NCBI GenBank assembly: GCA_900315075.1
Contig: OMXV01000008.1
Coordinates: 36,198 to 100,197 of the forward strand
DNA length: 64,000 nt
Reading direction: 5' to 3'
Source of the DNA: an uncultured Prevotellaceae bacterium
Lineage (GTDB): Bacteria > Bacteroidota > Bacteroidia > Bacteroidales > Bacteroidaceae
This document shows, one piece after another, positions 59,674-64,000 of the stretch (positions are counted from its first letter, which is position 1; each line of letters opens with the position of its first letter). Under the pieces are notes generated by a model. The model was not told the origin of the DNA and ran no database searches. It saw only the letters and a program-made list of their open reading frames with translations. Both the position numbers and the translations under genes were made by a program.

Positions 59674-61803
59674 ATGCAAGAGTTGGCCAGCTACTTCCCC
59701 ATCACCGACCCGACGTTGATATTCTTCGTCGTGCTTTGCATCATTCTGCTTGCCCCCATCATCATGGGCAAGTTGCGTATCCCCCATATCGTCGGCATGG
59801 TGCTCGCCGGTGTGGTAATTGGCGAACACGGTCTCAATATCTTGCAGCGCGACGGTTCATTTGAGCTTTTCGGCAAGGTGGGCATGTACTATATCATGTT
59901 TCTCGCAGCCTTGGAGATGGACATGGAAAACGCGAAGAAATCACGCAATGGCATACTGTCTTTCGGGTTTCTCACCTCCATAATTCCCTTTGCCCTGACC
60001 ATCCCCGTAGCTAAATTCATGTTGGGCTATTCCACGACAGCATCGCTCCTATTAGGATGTATCATGGCATCCAACACATTGATAGCCTATCCTATCGTCT
60101 GCCGCTACGGTCTGCAGCAACACAAAAGCGCATCGTTCAGTGTCGGTGCCACGATGATAGCGTTATTCTTTGCTTTAGTGACACTTGCTGCCATCTCTGC
60201 CACATTTACCGGTAGTGGCAGTATCACCTTCTGGGGCTTTTTCCTACTGAAAATCACAGCATTTTGTGTGATATCAATCTTGCTGATACCCCGGTTGGCA
60301 CGATGGTTCCTACGCCGCTATTCCGATGCGGTGATGCAGTATATTTTTGTGATGGCCATCATGTTTCTCAGTGCTGCCATGGCATCCTTCGCCGGATTAG
60401 AGGGTATCTTAGGCGCATTCTTTGCCGGACTGATACTCAACCGGTATATTCCACGTCTGTCACCACTGATGAATCGCATCGAATTCATCGGCAATGCCAT
60501 ATTCATCCCCTATTTCCTCATCGGTGTGGGTATGCTCATCAACGTGCGGGTGTTGTTCCATGGCGGTGGCATCATCGGCGTGGTTGTGGCCATGGTGGCA
60601 GTAGCCACCATCGGCAAAGCCGTGGCAGCCTATCTCACTTGCATCGGCTTCAAGATGCACATCACGTCGGGCCACATGATGTTCGGACTGACCACAGCCC
60701 ATGCTGCCGGCGGCATTGCCATGCTGATGGTGGGATTGCATTTGGAGACCTCTCCAGGACATTATTTGGTGGATAACGACATGCTCAACGGTGTCATCTG
60801 CATGATTTTGTTTACCTGTATCATCAGTTCGGTCATTACAGAAAGTACAGCCAAGCGCCTTCTTATCCATGACAAAAAGCGTAAGAACACAGAGGGTCCG
60901 AGGTCTGACGATGAGAAGATTCTGCTACCCATGAAATATCCCGAACTAGCCCGTGGACTGGTGAGTGTAGCCCTGGTGATGCGCAACCCACGCCTGAACC
61001 GCGGACTGGTGGGTATTAATATCGTCTATGACGACGACCATCGGCAGGAGAACATGGAGAATGGTCGACAATTGCTCTCCAATCTGGCAAAAATGGCAAG
61101 TGCCGCCGACGTGAAGATGCAGACACAGGTGCGTATTGCCGCCAACATCGCCAACGGCATCAAATATGCCTTCAAGGAATTCGATGCCTCGGAGATTATT
61201 ATGGGATTGCATATCCACAAGGAGATTTCACCTAAATTCTGGGGAGAATTTGCGCAAAGCCTCTACAATGGCCTTAACCGACAGATTATCTTTGTCAGGT
61301 TGAAACAACCCATCAATACACTGCGCTGCATACAAGTGGCCGTTCCCTCACGGGCGGAGTTTGAGCCTGGTTTCCACCGCTGGTTAGAGCGTTTGTTGCG
61401 TATGGCGGAAAACTTAGACTGCCGTATCATGTTCCATGCCCGTCATGACTGCAACGAACTGATACGCGACTACATCCACCGGGTTCACCCCAGTGTGAGA
61501 GGAGAGTTTAAATTAATGGAGCATTGGAACGAACTGCCTCACTTAGCTTCCACGCTCAACGACGACCATATTATGGTGTTTGTCATCTCCAGAAAAGGTA
61601 ATCTTTCCTACAAGACGGCATTCGAGAAGCTTCCCCTTGAAATTGAAAGATTCTATAGTGGCAAGAGTCTGATGATTGTCTTCCCCGACCAGTATGGTGA
61701 ACGGATGGACAGCATGACCTTCTCCGAGCCTCAGCATCAGGAGGAAACAAGTGCCTACGTTTCCATAAAGAAATGGGTTCGGAAAACGTTGAAGATTGAA
61801 TGA
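59674..61803 (+). CDS. CPA2-family cation:proton antiporter with C-terminal USP-like region
   Basis: 709 residues from the ATG at 59674; a GTG at 59653 would add seven residues. Twelve membrane segments in the first 390 residues, with PIIMGKLRIPHIVGMVLAGV and GLEGILGAFFAGLILNRYIP typical of KefB/NapA-like antiporters. From about 420 a soluble region has two universal-stress-protein-like halves (RNPRLNRGLVGINIVYDDD, FDASEIIMGLHIHKEISP). It exchanges Na+ or K+ for protons; the ion cannot be told. USP-like domains often bind nucleotides and may gate the transporter. Confidence 0.9.
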   Translation: MQELASYFPITDPTLIFFVVLCIILLAPIIMGKLRIPHIVGMVLAGVVIGEHGLNILQRDGSFELFGKVGMYYIMFLAALEMDMENAKKSRNGILSFGFLTSIIPFALTIPVAKFMLGYSTTASLLLGCIMASNTLIAYPIVCRYGLQQHKSASFSVGATMIALFFALVTLAAISATFTGSGSITFWGFFLLKITAFCVISILLIPRLARWFLRRYSDAVMQYIFVMAIMFLSAAMASFAGLEGILGAFFAGLILNRYIPRLSPLMNRIEFIGNAIFIPYFLIGVGMLINVRVLFHGGGIIGVVVAMVAVATIGKAVAAYLTCIGFKMHITSGHMMFGLTTAHAAGGIAMLMVGLHLETSPGHYLVDNDMLNGVICMILFTCIISSVITESTAKRLLIHDKKRKNTEGPRSDDEKILLPMKYPELARGLVSVALVMRNPRLNRGLVGINIVYDDDHRQENMENGRQLLSNLAKMASAADVKMQTQVRIAANIANGIKYAFKEFDASEIIMGLHIHKEISPKFWGEFAQSLYNGLNRQIIFVRLKQPINTLRCIQVAVPSRAEFEPGFHRWLERLLRMAENLDCRIMFHARHDCNELIRDYIHRVHPSVRGEFKLMEHWNELPHLASTLNDDHIMVFVISRKGNLSYKTAFEKLPLEIERFYSGKSLMIVFPDQYGERMDSMTFSEPQHQEETSAYVSIKKWVRKTLKIE

Positions 61804-62284
61804 TTAAGTCCACTTAAAATACGTCGTTGACAATCAATGTAAGAATATCCCCCGTGTATGTCCGCTTCTTTTTGATTACATTCTACGGACTTTAAGGACT
61901 CAAAGGACTGAAACACTTCGTGTCTAAAATCTCGCAAGCTCAAGTTTCTCTGGAGTTATATTTGTGAAGATTCAAGCAATTGGGGGTCGTGGTCGTGGCT
62001 GTTGTTGCCCAAAAGTGAAATTCCAGTGAAAAAATAAAGCTTGGTGTACAGAAGTGTACTAATTGTGTACTAATTTTATAAGTACCTGAATATCAGTACG
62101 ATATAAACGAATGTGTATAATTGTGTAAAAACTGTAAAGGGATGTTACAGAATGTAAACAATTTGATACACCAAATACGGCATCATATTGTTTGTCTCAC
62201 TATTTTTGTGGAGGATTTGCTGTTTTTAGTCACCTTTTCTATTTTTGTATGTACGTTCCCGGTTATAAACGACCTTTACGCTCT
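61804..62284. other. AT-rich gap with tandem 11-mers, no gene seen
   Basis: Holds a possible plus-strand -7 box (TATATTTG, 61957-61964), two tandem copies of GTGTACTAATT (62054-62075) with a partial copy before them, and the promoter of the next gene at 62201. The region is more AT-rich than the rest of the window. Confidence 0.5.
62201..62208 (+). promoter_or_regulatory. -7 box for the secreted unknown
   Basis: TATTTTTG matches TAnnTTTG. It excludes the TTG start at 62192 and points to a start at 62249 or 62285. Confidence 0.5.
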
Positions 62285-62980
62285 ATGAGAGAAAACATCC
62301 ATTCCAGCGCCCAAAGACACATCAGTGTGATGGGGTGCCTGCTGATGGCGTTGCTGCTACTGTGGAGTTTTATCATTACTCCAATTCATGCTCAGGTAGA
62401 AAGATATGAAATTCTTCATCTGACAGATGCCATCGTGATTTGCGAATATCTGCCCCACCCTCGGCTTGATACTACTTATGTTGAGGGCAATGTTTTTATT
62501 TATTTTAATGGCAGGACTGTTCCTTTTAAAACATATTCAGATTATAATAAATATTTGATTGCCGATCATGGTTCAAATGTCTATATCCCAGAATGTCTGC
62601 TTAAAACAGAAGAGGAACCTATCGAGAATTGGCTTGATTATAATTATTCTTATAATTTAAATTATTCTGAACACAATAGATGGAGTCCCTGGATAAAAGG
62701 AAGAATTGAAAGTAATGACTTCTACAAGCGGGCTGGTAAGAAGACATTATATGTGGTCTTTGCCTTTGAAGGAGAAATCGTCATGTATAAGATGAAAAGA
62801 AAGATTATATTTGCTTATGGGTTTAACGATGGTATTTACAAAGTAAAGGATACAAAATCGTCTAAATTTGCCGTGCTGAAGAAAGCGGAAAAGTTATGGT
62901 CTCTGACGACAGAAGAAGCAAACTCAATGCACCTGAAAAAGGTTGAGATAAACCACATCCACAGATTTAGACCAGATTAG
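62285..62980 (+). CDS. Secreted AT-rich protein of unknown function
   Basis: 231 residues from the ATG at 62285; ATGs at 62249 and 62330 are alternatives. The last begins a clean signal peptide (MGCLLMALLLLWSFIITP then IHAQ). The mature part is rich in Tyr, Asn and Lys (DYNYSYNLNYSEHN; GKKTLYVVFAFEGEIVMYKMKRK). Base composition is clearly more AT-rich than the housekeeping genes, which suggests acquisition. I recognise no family. It lies just upstream of a truncated RHS gene, a place where immunity or displaced cassette genes are found, but that link is speculative. Confidence 0.65.
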   Translation: MRENIHSSAQRHISVMGCLLMALLLLWSFIITPIHAQVERYEILHLTDAIVICEYLPHPRLDTTYVEGNVFIYFNGRTVPFKTYSDYNKYLIADHGSNVYIPECLLKTEEEPIENWLDYNYSYNLNYSEHNRWSPWIKGRIESNDFYKRAGKKTLYVVFAFEGEIVMYKMKRKIIFAYGFNDGIYKVKDTKSSKFAVLKKAEKLWSLTTEEANSMHLKKVEINHIHRFRPD

Positions 62981-63138
62981 AAATTGTAAGTTTTGAACCG
63001 AATCAAGGAGCTTGTAAGACAATTGTGCGAATGGTGAATTAAACAATAAGTTTGATGACAGATTCTTTGTCCAATCAGTAATAATTGATAAATAGCTGCG
63101 TTTAGTTATTGTTATTGAGAACAAGAACAAAATATCTG

Positions 63139-64000
63139 ATGATGAAAAGAGCTGATGTTACCTATAATGCCAAGGACACCCCGACCAATATCTACTTCAC
63201 CAACGGCAGCGTGACGAAGTACAGGTACAGCGCCACGGGGCAGAAGCTCAGCGTGGAGTACTACGTCGCTGCGCCGAATGTCACGGTGACGTTCGGTGCA
63301 GAGCCGGATGCATTGACCCAGAGCCAGACCATGTATGCAGGCTCTAAGCAGTACCTGCTCGGGGGAAGCCTTGTCATGGAGGACGGCATGGTGGACAAAT
63401 ATCTCTTTGGGGGAGGATATGCGAAGGCATCGGCTGTGAATTCCACGACCTACACCTTCTCATTTTACTACTACAACCAGGACCACTTAGGCAACAACCG
63501 CGAGGTGGTCGATTCGGCGGGAGTGGTGAGGCAGATCACGCACTACTATCCCTTCGGCACCCCATACGCCGACCCATCGACCATACTGAATGCCAACCTC
63601 CAGCCGTACAAGTATAACGGCAAGGAACTGGACAGGATGCACGGCTTGGACACCTACGACTACGGTGCACGGCAGTACAATCCCGTCACCGCACGCTGGG
63701 ACAGGGTGGACCCGTTGTGCGAGAAATACTACAGCGTGAGTCCGTATGCGTATTGCCATAATAACCCGGTGATGATGGTGGATCCTGATGGAAGAGATGG
63801 TGTTGCCACTATTAACTATGAAAAGAAAACAATTAATATTTCACAAACTTTCTATTACAATCAAAATTCTGAAGGATTAGACAAAAATTATTATATAAAA
63901 AATAAATACATAGATAATAAAAGTTATGGACAAATAACCATTACTGCCGAGATTAACCTGTTAGACCAAAAAGGGTTTTCATCACAAACCTGGAACGTGA
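63139..64000 (+). CDS. RHS repeat-associated core protein, 5'-truncated, runs off window
   Basis: Open from the ATGs at 63139 and 63142 to the right edge (287 codons). It starts in the last YD repeats (NIYFTNGSVTKYRYSATGQK) and continues into the RHS core: YYYNQDHLGNNREVVDS, THYYPFGTPYADPS, YKYNGKELDRMHGLDTYDYG, ARQYNPVTARWDRVDPL and NNPVMMVDPDGRD. An upstream in-frame stop at 63103-63105 shows there is no room for the normal long N-terminal part, and no signal peptide is seen. The core is GC-rich; after DPDGRD the sequence turns strongly AT-rich, as at a toxin-cassette junction. The C-terminal domain is incomplete and unidentified. Confidence 0.8.
   Translation, partial: MMKRADVTYNAKDTPTNIYFTNGSVTKYRYSATGQKLSVEYYVAAPNVTVTFGAEPDALTQSQTMYAGSKQYLLGGSLVMEDGMVDKYLFGGGYAKASAVNSTTYTFSFYYYNQDHLGNNREVVDSAGVVRQITHYYPFGTPYADPSTILNANLQPYKYNGKELDRMHGLDTYDYGARQYNPVTARWDRVDPLCEKYYSVSPYAYCHNNPVMMVDPDGRDGVATINYEKKTINISQTFYYNQNSEGLDKNYYIKNKYIDNKSYGQITITAEINLLDQKGFSSQTWNV

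Overview
The window looks like a Bacteroidota chromosome, most likely Prevotella or a close relative. The evidence is a SusC/SusD pair, many secreted glycoside hydrolases with Bacteroidales-type signal peptides ending in AQ, promoters of the TTTG-N19-21-TAnnTTTG type, no obvious Shine-Dalgarno sites, the order purH-mreBCD-mrdA-rodA, and the order holB-ricT-gldH. I see no tRNA, rRNA, transposase or CRISPR array. One gene is cut by each edge.

Layout. 1-12.4 kb: an edge-truncated secreted protein, a DUF554 membrane protein, a minus-strand set of two GH43 enzymes (one of endo-arabinanase type) plus a DUF4380 protein and an anchored unknown, then a GH5 endoglucanase, a DUF3237 protein, an AI-2E-type permease and thymidine kinase. 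12.4-14.4 kb: rsmI and a coiled-coil lipoprotein. 14.4-25.9 kb: a SusC/SusD locus whose accessory genes are a zinc metallopeptidase lipoprotein, a DUF4302 lipoprotein, a secreted unknown and an M6 protease, so it looks aimed at protein or peptide rather than glycan. 25.9-31.6 kb: xylose-type MFS porter, metF, holB, ricT, gldH. 31.6-38.1 kb: the cell-elongation operon with a purH that holds only the IMP cyclohydrolase domain. 38.4-39.2 kb: an MscS channel.

39.4-54 kb is a minus-strand block: an L-fucose-isomerase-like protein, an ABC exporter, then GH9, GH97, GH31, GH43 and GH95. The activities fit stepwise removal of fucose, galactose, xylose and arabinose side chains from xyloglucan plus backbone cutting, but no SusC/SusD pair sits with it. 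54-59.4 kb: an esterase with a duplicated promoter, a small YD-repeat-like protein, a DUF2490/DUF4956/VTC set and asd. 59.6-61.8 kb: a CPA2 antiporter. 61.8-64 kb: AT-rich accessory DNA with a secreted unknown and a 5'-truncated RHS tip whose variable C-terminal end runs off the window.

The most unusual feature is a set of short modular intergenic repeats (AGGTAAGAG, GTTAGGAGTTAG, CTTTAACTAC, CAATCTTCAAT, ATAAGGTTATGAGG and CCCCCAACCCC types). In at least eight genes the stop codon, often with the last few residues, lies inside or directly on such a repeat. Two composite copies form a roughly 200-bp inverted repeat around the AI-2E-type gene.
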